Shown: piece by piece, positions 44,247 to 52,350 of the stretch
How positions within the stretch are numbered: the first letter of the stretch is position 1
Layout: every line of letters begins with the position of its first letter
Source of the DNA: Bradyrhizobium sp. CCGB01
GTDB lineage: Bacteria; Pseudomonadota; Alphaproteobacteria; Rhizobiales; Xanthobacteraceae
Assembly: GCF_024199795.1 (NCBI RefSeq)
Contig: NZ_JANADK010000001.1
Location: 4,278,001 to 4,342,000, forward strand
Direction: 5' to 3'
Length of the DNA: 64,000 nt
Notes under the pieces: generated by a model
What the model saw: the letters and a program-made list of their open reading frames with translations, nothing else
Told to the model about the DNA's origin: nothing
Database searches by the model: none
Program-made: the position numbers and the translations under genes

Positions 44247-45206
44247 ATGAACAGGCGGGAGTGCTTGCATCTCTTGACCGGATTGGCCGGTGCCGCGCTC
44301 ACGAGCGAGGTGCGCGCGCAAGGCACTGATCCGAAGGCGATTCCGACGATCGCGCCGCCGGACCCAAATCCGAAGGTGCCATCGTTCAAGCTGCCGCCGA
44401 AATCCTGCGACAGCCATACCCACATCTTCGGGCCGGCGTCCCGCTATCCGTTTTCGGAAAAGCGCCCCTACAACACGGCCGACGCGCCGCTGGAGACGTT
44501 TCGCAGCCTGCATGAAAAGATCGGCGTCGAGCGCTGCGTGATCGTGAATGCGACCGTGCACGGCACCGACAACCGCGTCGTCACCGATGCCATCGCCCAG
44601 AGCGAAGGCGCCTACAAGGGCATCGCCAACGTCAGTGACGAGATGAGCGAGAAAGAGCTTGCCGCACTCGACAAGGGCGGCATCTGCGGCTGCCGCTTCG
44701 CCTTCCTCAAGCGCCTCGGCGGCGTCGGCGACATGACCAAGTTCCAGCGCATCGTGCACCGGGTCGCCGAGCTCGGCTGGCATATCGACGTCTATTTCGA
44801 GCCTGATACGATCCCCGAATTCGCGCCGATCCTCGCTGCGCTGCCGACGCCTTACGTGATCGATCACATGGGCACGGTGCAGGCCGGGAAGGGGCTCGAC
44901 GATCCCGGTTTCACCGCGCTGCTCGATCTTCAGAAGAAGGACGAGAAGTGCTGGGTGAAGATCACCGGCCTCGAACGCGCTTCCAGCGCGGGCAAGCCGT
45001 TCCACGACGCCGTGCCGTTCGCGAAGGCGCTGATCGACAATGCGCCTGACCGCGTCATCTGGGGCACCGACTGGCCGCATCCCAACGTCAAGATCATGCC
45101 GAATGACGGCAATCTCGTCGACCTCATTCCCCTCTACGCGCCGGATGAGAAAGTCCGGCAGAAGCTGCTGGTCGACAATCCGGCACGCCTGTTCAAGTTC
45201 AACTGA
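44247..45206 (+). CDS. LigI-like amidohydrolase with an export signal
   Basis: A 319-residue amidohydrolase-2 family protein (TIM barrel). The N-terminus MNRRECLHLLTGLAGAALT with RAQG looks like a twin-arginine export signal. The barrel starts at SCDSHTHIFGP (HxH metal motif) and ends with RVIWGTDWPHPNVK, where the catalytic Asp lies. It resembles 2-pyrone-4,6-dicarboxylate lactonase (LigI) and is clearly a paralogue of the next gene. Its stop overlaps the next ATG (TGATG). An exported member of this normally cytoplasmic family is unusual. Confidence 0.82.
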   Translation: MNRRECLHLLTGLAGAALTSEVRAQGTDPKAIPTIAPPDPNPKVPSFKLPPKSCDSHTHIFGPASRYPFSEKRPYNTADAPLETFRSLHEKIGVERCVIVNATVHGTDNRVVTDAIAQSEGAYKGIANVSDEMSEKELAALDKGGICGCRFAFLKRLGGVGDMTKFQRIVHRVAELGWHIDVYFEPDTIPEFAPILAALPTPYVIDHMGTVQAGKGLDDPGFTALLDLQKKDEKCWVKITGLERASSAGKPFHDAVPFAKALIDNAPDRVIWGTDWPHPNVKIMPNDGNLVDLIPLYAPDEKVRQKLLVDNPARLFKFN

Positions 45207-46090
45207 TGAATATGATGTACACGCCCACCATTCCGCCGCCCGATCCGAACACGCGCACGCCGAAGTTCAAGCTGCCAAAACTGTCCTGCGATGCGCATTG
45301 CCACATCTTCGGGCCCGGTGCGAAATACCCCTACGCGCCGGACCGTTCCTACACGCCGCCTGATGCGCCGCTGGAGGATTTCCGCGTGCTGCATGCCAAG
45401 CTCGGCGTGGAGCGCGCTGTCATCGTCAATGCCAGCGTCCACGGCACCGATAACACGGTGGCGCTCGACGCCATTGCGCAGAGCAACGGTGCTTATCGCG
45501 CGGTCGCCAATATCGACGACACCATCACCGAGCGCGGGCTCCAGGTGCTGCATGACGGCGGTTTCCGCGGCTGCCGTTTCAATTTCGTCCGCCATCTTGG
45601 CGGCGTCCCCGACAAAAGCGTGTTCAACCGCGTCATCGCGATGGCGGCGCCGCTCGGCTGGCACATCGACCTGCATTTCGATGCGATCGACCTGCCTGAA
45701 TATGCCGACATGCTGGCCAAGCTGCCGCTGAGCTATACGATCGACCATATGGGGCGGGTGAAGGCAGCCGAAGGGCTCGACCAGTTGCCGTTCAAGATCC
45801 TGATCGAGCTGATGCAGCGCGACGAGAAGTGCTGGGTCAAGATCTGTGGCTCGGAGCGGGTCTCCTCGAGCGGCCCGCCGTTCACGGACGCCGTGCCGTT
45901 CGCGCGAAAGATCGTCGAGACCGCGCCCGACCGCGTCATCTGGGGCACCGACTGGCCGCATCCCAACGTCAAGGTGATGCCGAACGACGGCGACCTCGTC
46001 GATCTGATCCCGCTGTTCGCGCCGGAGCCGGAGTTCCAGCAGCAGATCCTGGTCGACAATCCCGCGCGCCTGTTTGGATTTGACGAATGA
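45206..46090 (+). CDS. ligI: 2-pyrone-4,6-dicarboxylate lactonase-like amidohydrolase (LigI-type)
   Basis: A 294-residue amidohydrolase without a signal peptide. SCDAHCHIFGPGAKYPYAPD, SYTPPDAP and VIVNASVHGTDN match the LigI family; the catalytic Asp is in VIWGTDWPHPNVKVMP. It would open 2-pyrone-4,6-dicarboxylate to 4-oxalomesaconate, the substrate of the GalB-type enzyme encoded nearby. Close paralogue of the exported copy upstream, evidently by tandem duplication. Overlaps the following carrier gene by 4 nt. Confidence 0.83.
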   Translation: MNMMYTPTIPPPDPNTRTPKFKLPKLSCDAHCHIFGPGAKYPYAPDRSYTPPDAPLEDFRVLHAKLGVERAVIVNASVHGTDNTVALDAIAQSNGAYRAVANIDDTITERGLQVLHDGGFRGCRFNFVRHLGGVPDKSVFNRVIAMAAPLGWHIDLHFDAIDLPEYADMLAKLPLSYTIDHMGRVKAAEGLDQLPFKILIELMQRDEKCWVKICGSERVSSSGPPFTDAVPFARKIVETAPDRVIWGTDWPHPNVKVMPNDGDLVDLIPLFAPEPEFQQQILVDNPARLFGFDE

Positions 46091-47370
46091 CGTCGCTCGC
46101 GATCGACAAGCCGCGCGGGCGGGCCTGGTGGAAGGAGCTCTGGATCCAGGTGCTCATCGCCATGGCGGCCGGCATCGCGCTTGGGATCGCCAGCCCCGAG
46201 GCGGGCGCCAAGATGCAGCCGCTCGGCGACGCCTTCATCAAGGCGATCCGGATGCTGATCGCGCCGATCATCTTCTGCACCGTCGTGCACGGTATCGCGC
46301 ACATGGCCGACATGGCGCGCGTCGGGCGTGTCGCCGTCAAGGCGATCGTCTATTTCGAGATCATGACGACGATCGCGCTGATCATCGGTCTCATCGCGGT
46401 GAATTTGCTCAAGCCCGGCGTCGGCATGAACATCGATCCCGCCAGCATCAATGCCAGCGCGATCGAGCCTTATGTCAAGCAGACCGGCGCCATCGGGTTC
46501 GTGCCGTTCCTGATGAACATCGTGCCGGCGACCTTCATCGGCGCCTTTGCGGAAGGCAACATCCTCCAGGTGCTGTTCATCTCGGTGCTGTGCGGCTTTG
46601 CGCTGGTGCAGCTCGGCGAACGGGCCGCGCCGCTGGTCCATCTGATCGACATCGCCGCCAAGATGGTGTTCGCGGTCGTCGGCTTCGTGATGTGGGCGGC
46701 GCCGATCGGCGCGTTCGGGGCGATCGCCTTTACGGTCGGCAAGTTCGGCGTGGGCTCGCTGGCTTCGCTCGGCAAGCTCCTCGGCGGCTTTTATCTGACC
46801 TGCTTGATCTTCATCATCGTAGCGCTGGGGCCGGTGGCGCGGCTCTGCGGCTTCTCGCTGCTCAAGCTGATCCGCTACATCTGGGAAGAGCTGCTGATCT
46901 GCATCGCCACCACGTCGTCCGAGACGGTGCTGCCGCGGATGCTGACCAAGCTGGAGAAGGCGGGCTGCGAGAAGAGCGTGGTCGGGCTGGTGATTCCGAC
47001 CGGCTATTCCTTCAATCTCGACGGCACCTGTCTGTATCTCGCGGCTGCCTCGGTGTTCTTGGCGCAGGCAACCAACACGCCGTTCGGGCTCGCCGAGCAG
47101 ATCGAGCTGCTCCTGATCCTGCTCGTGACCTCCAAGGGCGCGGCCGGGATCGCGGGCGCTGCCTTCGTCGTGCTGGCGGCGACGCTGTCGGCCACGGGCT
47201 CCATTCCGGTGACGAGCGTCGCGCTGGTGCTCGGCATTCACCGCCTGATGTCGCAGGGGCTGACGCCGACCAATCTGATCGGGAACGCGGTCGCGACCAT
47301 CGCGATTGCCAAATGGGAAGGCGCGCTCGATAGCGAGCGCTTGAAGCGCGTGCTCGACGGCGAGGAATAA
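46087..47370 (+). CDS. DctA-like dicarboxylate/cation symporter with altered substrate-site Arg
   Basis: A 427-residue SDF-family carrier with re-entrant-loop motifs IATTSSETVLPRM and GYSFNLDGT, and a C-terminus NLIGNAVATIAIAKWEG as in DctA. In typical DctA, the segment before NLIGN reads MSEARALT; here it is MSQGLTPT. The Arg equivalent to the carboxylate-binding Arg of the family is therefore replaced by Leu. The carried substrate may differ from C4-dicarboxylates. Encoded between the lactonases and GalB, so uptake of the pathway substrate is likely. Confidence 0.9.
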   Translation: MTSLAIDKPRGRAWWKELWIQVLIAMAAGIALGIASPEAGAKMQPLGDAFIKAIRMLIAPIIFCTVVHGIAHMADMARVGRVAVKAIVYFEIMTTIALIIGLIAVNLLKPGVGMNIDPASINASAIEPYVKQTGAIGFVPFLMNIVPATFIGAFAEGNILQVLFISVLCGFALVQLGERAAPLVHLIDIAAKMVFAVVGFVMWAAPIGAFGAIAFTVGKFGVGSLASLGKLLGGFYLTCLIFIIVALGPVARLCGFSLLKLIRYIWEELLICIATTSSETVLPRMLTKLEKAGCEKSVVGLVIPTGYSFNLDGTCLYLAAASVFLAQATNTPFGLAEQIELLLILLVTSKGAAGIAGAAFVVLAATLSATGSIPVTSVALVLGIHRLMSQGLTPTNLIGNAVATIAIAKWEGALDSERLKRVLDGEE

Positions 47371-47451
47371 GCGGCCGCCGCCTGATGAAATTGCTGCCGG
47401 TGTGAGGCCGGCGGCCTATGATGTTGACGAACGAAAGAGGGGAGTAGTCCC

Positions 47452-48165
47452 ATGAAAACAGGTCTCGTGATCACCGCCCATCCCGGCGATTTCGTCTGGC
47501 GCGCCGGCGGCGCCATCGCGCTGCATGCGAAGAAGGGCTATCGCATGAAGATCGTGTGCATGTCCTTTGGCGAGCGCGGCGAGAGCCAGTTCGCCTGGAA
47601 GGAAAAGGGCGCGACGCTGGAATCGGTCAAGGCCGGCCGCAAGGACGAGGCGGAGCGGGCGGCGAAGCTGTTAGGAGCCGAGATCGAGTTCTTCGATTGC
47701 GGCGATTATCCGCTGAAGCTGACCGAGGCGCATTTCGACCGCATGGTCGACATCTACCGCGAGCTCAATCCGAGCTTCGTGCTGACGCATGCGCTGGAAG
47801 ATCCCTATAATTTCGACCATCCGAACGCCGCGCACTTCGCACAGGAGACCCGCGTCGTCGCACAGGCCATGGGCCACAAGCCCGGCGCGCAGTACAAATA
47901 TTCGGCGCCCCCGGTGTTTCTGTTCGAGCCGCACCAGCCCGAGCAGTGCAATTACAAGCCGGACCTCCTCCTGAAGATCGACGAGGTTTGGAAGGAGAAG
48001 TACGAGGCGTTCCAGATCCTGGCCGCGCAGAAGCATCTTTGGGGCTATTACGAGCGCGTTGCGCTCAACCGCGGCATCCAGGGCAGCCGCAACACCGGTG
48101 TGCCCATGACTTATGGCGAGGCCTATCAGCGCCTGTTCCCGACGGTTGCGGAGGAGCTGGCATGA
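47452..48165 (+). CDS. galB: PIG-L family 4-oxalomesaconate hydratase-like protein (GalB-type)
   Basis: A 237-residue LmbE/PIG-L-fold protein. The metal-binding start [15 protein letters not shown] varies the usual AHPDDE, and the second metal site is [15 protein letters not shown]. This form fits GalB of Pseudomonas gallate degradation, which hydrates 4-oxalomesaconate to 4-carboxy-4-hydroxy-2-oxoadipate. The next gene encodes the aldolase for that product, overlapping by 4 nt, which supports the assignment over a generic deacetylase. Confidence 0.8.
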   Translation: MKTGLVITAHPGDFVWRAGGAIALHAKKGYRMKIVCMSFGERGESQFAWKEKGATLESVKAGRKDEAERAAKLLGAEIEFFDCGDYPLKLTEAHFDRMVDIYRELNPSFVLTHALEDPYNFDHPNAAHFAQETRVVAQAMGHKPGAQYKYSAPPVFLFEPHQPEQCNYKPDLLLKIDEVWKEKYEAFQILAAQKHLWGYYERVALNRGIQGSRNTGVPMTYGEAYQRLFPTVAEELA

Positions 48166-48845
48166 AGCCGGTCGTCGTTCGCAACATCAAGCGTGCCGAT
48201 CCCGCCGGGATGGCTGACTACGGCGTCTCGACCGTGCATGAGGCCTACGGGCGCATCGGCCTGATGAAGCCGTATCTGCGCCCGGTTTGGGCGGGGGCTT
48301 CGATTGCCGGCCCCGCCGTCACCGTGCTGGCGCAGCCCGGCGATAACTGGATGATCCATGTCGCGGTCGAGCAGTGCAGGAAGGGCGACATCCTCGTCGT
48401 CGGCTGCACCACTGACAACACCGACGGCATGTTCGGCGAGCTGCTCGCGACCTCGCTGCAGGCGCGCGGCGTGCAGGGGCTGATCATCGATGCCGGCTGC
48501 CGCGACGTCAAAGCGCTGCACGAGATGAATTTTCCGGTGTGGTCGCGCGCCGTCTCGGCCAAGGGCACGGTCAAGGCCACGCTCGGCTCGGTCAACGTCC
48601 CCGTGGTCTGTGCCGGCGTCAATGTCGATCCCGGCGACATCATCGTCGCCGATGACGACGGCGTCGTGGTGGTGCCGAAGCGCTATGCGGCCGAGGTCGC
48701 CGAGAAGGCGAAGAAACGCAACGCGGACGAGGGCGGCAAGCGCAAGCGGCTGGCTTCGGGCGAGCTCGGCCTCGACATGTACAGCATGCGCGAGGCGCTG
48801 GCGAAGGCCGGGCTCGTCTACGTCGACAATCCCGAGGACGTCTGA
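48162..48845 (+). CDS. ligK: 4-carboxy-4-hydroxy-2-oxoadipate aldolase (LigK/GalC, RraA-like)
   Basis: A 227-residue RraA-fold class II aldolase. Motifs are [17 protein letters not shown], the metal/substrate region [17 protein letters not shown] (DAGCRD is typical) and [18 protein letters not shown]. It cleaves 4-carboxy-4-hydroxy-2-oxoadipate to pyruvate and oxaloacetate, the final step of the protocatechuate 4,5-cleavage and gallate routes. Position directly after GalB fits that order. Confidence 0.9.
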   Translation: MKPVVVRNIKRADPAGMADYGVSTVHEAYGRIGLMKPYLRPVWAGASIAGPAVTVLAQPGDNWMIHVAVEQCRKGDILVVGCTTDNTDGMFGELLATSLQARGVQGLIIDAGCRDVKALHEMNFPVWSRAVSAKGTVKATLGSVNVPVVCAGVNVDPGDIIVADDDGVVVVPKRYAAEVAEKAKKRNADEGGKRKRLASGELGLDMYSMREALAKAGLVYVDNPEDV

Positions 48846-48866
48846 AGCAATCAGCGGAGCGAGTGG

Positions 48867-49736
48867 ATGGATCGTCTGAAGCTGAAGGCCGTACTCGGCA
48901 GTCACCCCCATGTCCAGGCGGTGAAGAGCGGCGAGCTGCGCTCCGACCGCTTCGACCTCGACTTCATCGAGTACACGCCGACCAACACCGCGTTCAAGCC
49001 CATGGTGCGCGAGCAGGCCTTTGACGTCTGCGAGATGGCGATCGTCACCTATCTGATGGCGAAGGCGCACGGCAAGCCGCTGGTGCTGCTGCCTGCGACC
49101 ATGCTCGGTCGCTTCCAGCATTCCTATGCGCTGTACAATCCCGCGCGTGGAACGCTGGGGCCGTCCGATCTCGAGGGCAAGCGCGTCGGTATCCGGTCCT
49201 TCACAACGACGACGGGCGCCTGGATCAGGGGCATCCTCGCCAACGATTACGGTGTCGATCTCGACAAGATCAAATGGGTGACGTTCGAGGATCCGCACGT
49301 CGCCGAATATGTCGATACCACTGAGCGCGCACCCAAAGACAAGAAGGTCCTGCAGATGCTGCTCGACGGCGAGCTCGACGCCGTCCTCGGCGAGACCTCA
49401 AACGATCCCGGGCTGAAGCCGCTATTCCCTGATCCCGCCGCGGAAGCGGGCAAATGGTATGCGCGGCGCGGCGTCGTCCCGGTCAATCATCTCGTGGTCG
49501 TGACCGAGCAACTGGCGAAATCGCGCCCTGACGTGGTTTCCGGCGTCTATGATCTCCTCAAGCGGAACAAAGAGCAGATCGGGCACGTGGCTACGCCCGA
49601 CCTCGTGCCGTTCGGGATCGAGGCCAACAGAAAACCGTTGGAGCTGATCGTCGACTACGCATTCCAGCAGGCGCTGATCCCGCGCCGCTATGCGGTCGAG
49701 GAGCTCTTCGACGAGACGACACGGGGACTGAACTGA
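48867..49736 (+). CDS. 4,5-dihydroxyphthalate decarboxylase-like protein
   Basis: A 289-residue protein with a periplasmic-binding-protein-like fold (EQAFDVCEMAIVTYLMA, LEGKRVGIRSFTTTTGAWIRG) but no signal peptide, as in the Pht5/dihydroxyphthalate decarboxylase group. That enzyme makes protocatechuate from 4,5-dihydroxyphthalate. It is slightly shorter than the proteins I remember. A cytoplasmic sensor or other carboxylyase acting on a pathway intermediate is possible. Its stop overlaps the next start (TGATG). Confidence 0.65.
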   Translation: MDRLKLKAVLGSHPHVQAVKSGELRSDRFDLDFIEYTPTNTAFKPMVREQAFDVCEMAIVTYLMAKAHGKPLVLLPATMLGRFQHSYALYNPARGTLGPSDLEGKRVGIRSFTTTTGAWIRGILANDYGVDLDKIKWVTFEDPHVAEYVDTTERAPKDKKVLQMLLDGELDAVLGETSNDPGLKPLFPDPAAEAGKWYARRGVVPVNHLVVVTEQLAKSRPDVVSGVYDLLKRNKEQIGHVATPDLVPFGIEANRKPLELIVDYAFQQALIPRRYAVEELFDETTRGLN

Positions 49737-50650
49737 TGTCGAATCCGCGGCGATGGCAGATCGGGTTGGTTGGCTACGGCGAGGTCGGCAGGATTTTGGC
49801 CGAGGATTTGCGCCAGCAGGACATCAGGGTCGCTGCCTATGACATCAAGCTCGATGGCGAGCAGGGCGCTGCGCTGAAGGAGCATGCGGCGAAGTTCGGC
49901 GTTGTGCTTGCGGCGTCTCACGCCGAGCTGACTGCGAAATCCGATTTCATCATCTCCGCGGTCACGGCGAGTCAGGCCGTACCAGTAGCAAAAGCCTGCG
50001 CGGCCGCGATCAATCAGGGCACCTGGTTCCTCGATTTCAATTCGGCTTCGCCCGGCGCCAAGCAGCGCGCCGCCGCGCTGATCGACGGCGCCGCCGGGCG
50101 CTATGTCGAAGGTGCGGTGATGACCTCGGTGCCGCCTTATCGCATCAAGGTGCCGCTGCTGCTCGGCGGTCCGGGCGCGAAGGAGCTGGAGCCGCTGCTG
50201 AACGCGATCGGCTTCGCCGCGAAGGTCGCGAGCGACAAGCTCGGCGTGTCCTCGGCGGTCAAGATGTGCCGCAGCATCATGATCAAGGGCCTGGAGGCCA
50301 TGGTGATCGAGAGCTTCACCACCGCGCGCGCCTATGGCGTCGAGGATGCGGTGCTGGCCTCGCTTACGGAGACGTTTCCCGCGATCGACTGGGAGAAGCA
50401 GGGTGCCTATTTCTTCCAGCGTGTGATCGAGCACGGCCGCCGGCGTGCCGAGGAGGTGCGTGAGGTTGCCGAGACCGTGCGCGAGGCGGGGCTGACGCCG
50501 TGGTCGGCGCAGGGCACCGCCGAGCGGCAGGCGTGGGTGGCCGATCTCGCCGATGAAGGCCTGTTCGGAACGAAGGGCACGAGGGAGTTCGCCCGCAGCG
50601 CCGATTGGCGCATCGAGGCGGATCGCATCCTGGCAAAGATCAAGCGCTGA
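49736..50650 (+). CDS. NAD(P)-dependent dehydrogenase with DUF1932 domain
   Basis: A 304-residue member of the 6-phosphogluconate/3-hydroxyisobutyrate dehydrogenase superfamily. The Rossmann motif GLVGYGEVGRILAEDL is at residues ~10-25. The C-terminal helical domain (KMCRSIMIKGLEAMVIESFTTARAYGVEDAVL) is the DUF1932 type. Last gene of the LigI-GalB-LigK run. It may oxidise a pathway aldehyde or alcohol, for example in place of LigC, which is not otherwise present; this is inference. Confidence 0.78.
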   Translation: MSNPRRWQIGLVGYGEVGRILAEDLRQQDIRVAAYDIKLDGEQGAALKEHAAKFGVVLAASHAELTAKSDFIISAVTASQAVPVAKACAAAINQGTWFLDFNSASPGAKQRAAALIDGAAGRYVEGAVMTSVPPYRIKVPLLLGGPGAKELEPLLNAIGFAAKVASDKLGVSSAVKMCRSIMIKGLEAMVIESFTTARAYGVEDAVLASLTETFPAIDWEKQGAYFFQRVIEHGRRRAEEVREVAETVREAGLTPWSAQGTAERQAWVADLADEGLFGTKGTREFARSADWRIEADRILAKIKR

Positions 50651-50975
50651 TGCAGCTCAAGGCCCTGCGACCGTCGCGATAGTCCGAGATTTCGTCGCGG
50701 GCGCGCTCGATCAAATCGATCAGGCTTTTGGCCTCGCGAACGACTTCCGTTGTGCGCTCGCTGCGGAACTCGGCGAGGATCATGCGAATGCACTTGTCGG
50801 CGGTATCGAGCGTCCAGAGCGCGCGGGCGATGTCGTCCTGCGTCTGGATCGCCGAGATGTCGAACCCCGACAGAACTTCGCCGATCCCGCTCAGTCGCTT
50901 GACAGCCGCTTCGGCGGGCGTGCTGGACCGAATGGAATGGTAATCGATGCTGCTGAATGCGCTGAACATGTCCAT
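50640..50975 (-). CDS. Hypothetical protein (about 111 aa)
   Basis: Begins MDMFSAFSSIDYHSIRS and continues helical and charged (LIDLIERARDEISDYRDG). The frame also opens at 51143, but the upstream part is Arg/Pro-rich and less convincing. GGGAAG precedes the two adjacent ATGs. Its end overlaps the end of the DUF1932 gene by 11 nt on the other strand. No family recognised. Confidence 0.5.
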   Translation of the reverse strand: MDMFSAFSSIDYHSIRSSTPAEAAVKRLSGIGEVLSGFDISAIQTQDDIARALWTLDTADKCIRMILAEFRSERTTEVVREAKSLIDLIERARDEISDYRDGRRALSCISA

Positions 50976-51123
50976 GCTTCCCAATTGAATGCGGATGATC
51001 AGAGCACCCGCTAGTATGATCAGGAAGGGCGGTCGTGCAAGGCGCGCGGTTACGGTCCGGGATTCTACCGGACTCGGATTGTGAGCGAGATCACGGGTAA
51101 AATGGGATGGGATTGGCCGGTAG

Positions 51124-52329
51124 TCAGTCGCGTTTCCCGACAATCTTACCGTTCAATGCGACGAGCCGGCCTTCCTTGTAGACGGAGCGCCCCTGCGGCA
51201 CCGCGACGACGGCCTCGGGAACATGTTCCGCGTGCAGCGTGACGAAGTCGGCCTTGGCGCCGAGGCGCAGGCCGTAGCCTTCGAGGCGGAGCGCCTTGGC
51301 GCCTGCTGCGGTGACGATATTGAAAGCGACGCGCAGTTCCTCGTCGATGTTGAAGCCCGAGCGATAGCCGAGCGTCGTCGCCCGGCGCAGCATGTCGCCG
51401 TCGCCATAGGGCCACCAGGAGTCGCGGATGTTGTCGTTGCCGCTGAAGACGGTGACGCCGGCGTCGCGCAAGGCGAGGATGGGCGGGAAGGGCCGTGCGC
51501 CCGGCGCGTTGGTCATGATCGCGACGCCGGAGCGGGCGAGAATGTCGGCGATCTTCCTGAGCTGATCGATGGAGATATCGCCGAGCCCGTAAGCATGACT
51601 GACTGCAACGTGTCCCTCCATGCCGAGCGCGCGCGTGCGCGCTGCGATCTGCTCGATTTCGAACGCGCCCAGCGTACCCATGTCGTGCAGATGGATGTCG
51701 ACATCGACGCCGTGTTTGCCGGCCACGCCGAACACGACGTCGAGATGCTTCTCGATGTCGCGATCGAAGCTCGCAGGATCGAGCCCACCGACGAGATCGG
51801 CACCGAGCCCGATGGCTTCGTCGAGGAGTTGCGGCGTACCGGGGCTCGCCAAGATGCCGCTCTGGGGGAAGGCAACGAGCTGGATATCAATCAGGCCCTG
51901 GTATTCCTCGCGCACGCGCAAAATCGTCTCGAGCGATTTCAGGCCGACCGAGCCGTCGACCATGACGTGGCTGCGCATCTGTGTGGTGCCGTGGGCGATG
52001 CAGAGATCGAGCTGATTGCGCGCGCGCACATCCATCGGCGCTGACACGGCCATGTTCTGGGCCTGGAAGGCGACGCGCTCATGCACGTTGAACCCGTTGG
52101 TGCATGGCTTGTGCGGACGCCAGGCGTCGCCATAGAAGCTGGTGTCGAGATGGATGTGGCCTTCGACGAAGCCGGGAACGACGAGGGCGTTGTCGAGGTC
52201 GATGGTCTCGGCGCCGGCGGACGGCTTGTCAGCCGGTGTGATCGCGGCGATATGGCCGTCCTTGACCGCGATGTTATGCCGCGCCCCGCCGTCGAAGCGT
52301 GCGTTCAGGAAGATCGTGTCGAACGTCAT
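51124..52329 (-). CDS. Cytosine deaminase-like amidohydrolase
   Basis: A 401-residue amidohydrolase of the cytosine deaminase/AtzC group. Metal ligands are GHIHLDTSF (His58, His60), DIHLHDMG, AVSHAYGLG and FSGNDNIRDSWWPYGDGDM with the catalytic Asp. Members hydrolyse amines or amides on heterocycles such as cytosine, isocytosine or triazines. It follows a second amidohydrolase (52351-53601) by 21 nt and forms an operon with it. The substrate is unknown. Confidence 0.87.
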   Translation of the reverse strand: MTFDTIFLNARFDGGARHNIAVKDGHIAAITPADKPSAGAETIDLDNALVVPGFVEGHIHLDTSFYGDAWRPHKPCTNGFNVHERVAFQAQNMAVSAPMDVRARNQLDLCIAHGTTQMRSHVMVDGSVGLKSLETILRVREEYQGLIDIQLVAFPQSGILASPGTPQLLDEAIGLGADLVGGLDPASFDRDIEKHLDVVFGVAGKHGVDVDIHLHDMGTLGAFEIEQIAARTRALGMEGHVAVSHAYGLGDISIDQLRKIADILARSGVAIMTNAPGARPFPPILALRDAGVTVFSGNDNIRDSWWPYGDGDMLRRATTLGYRSGFNIDEELRVAFNIVTAAGAKALRLEGYGLRLGAKADFVTLHAEHVPEAVVAVPQGRSVYKEGRLVALNGKIVGKRD

Positions 52330-52350
52330 CCGGTTCCTCCGTTGGTGGAG

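Noticed and set aside
48126..49298. A 390-codon frame on the minus strand across ligK and the decarboxylase-like gene
   Set aside because: Antisense codon shadow of two well-supported genes; it also bridges their intergenic space without features.
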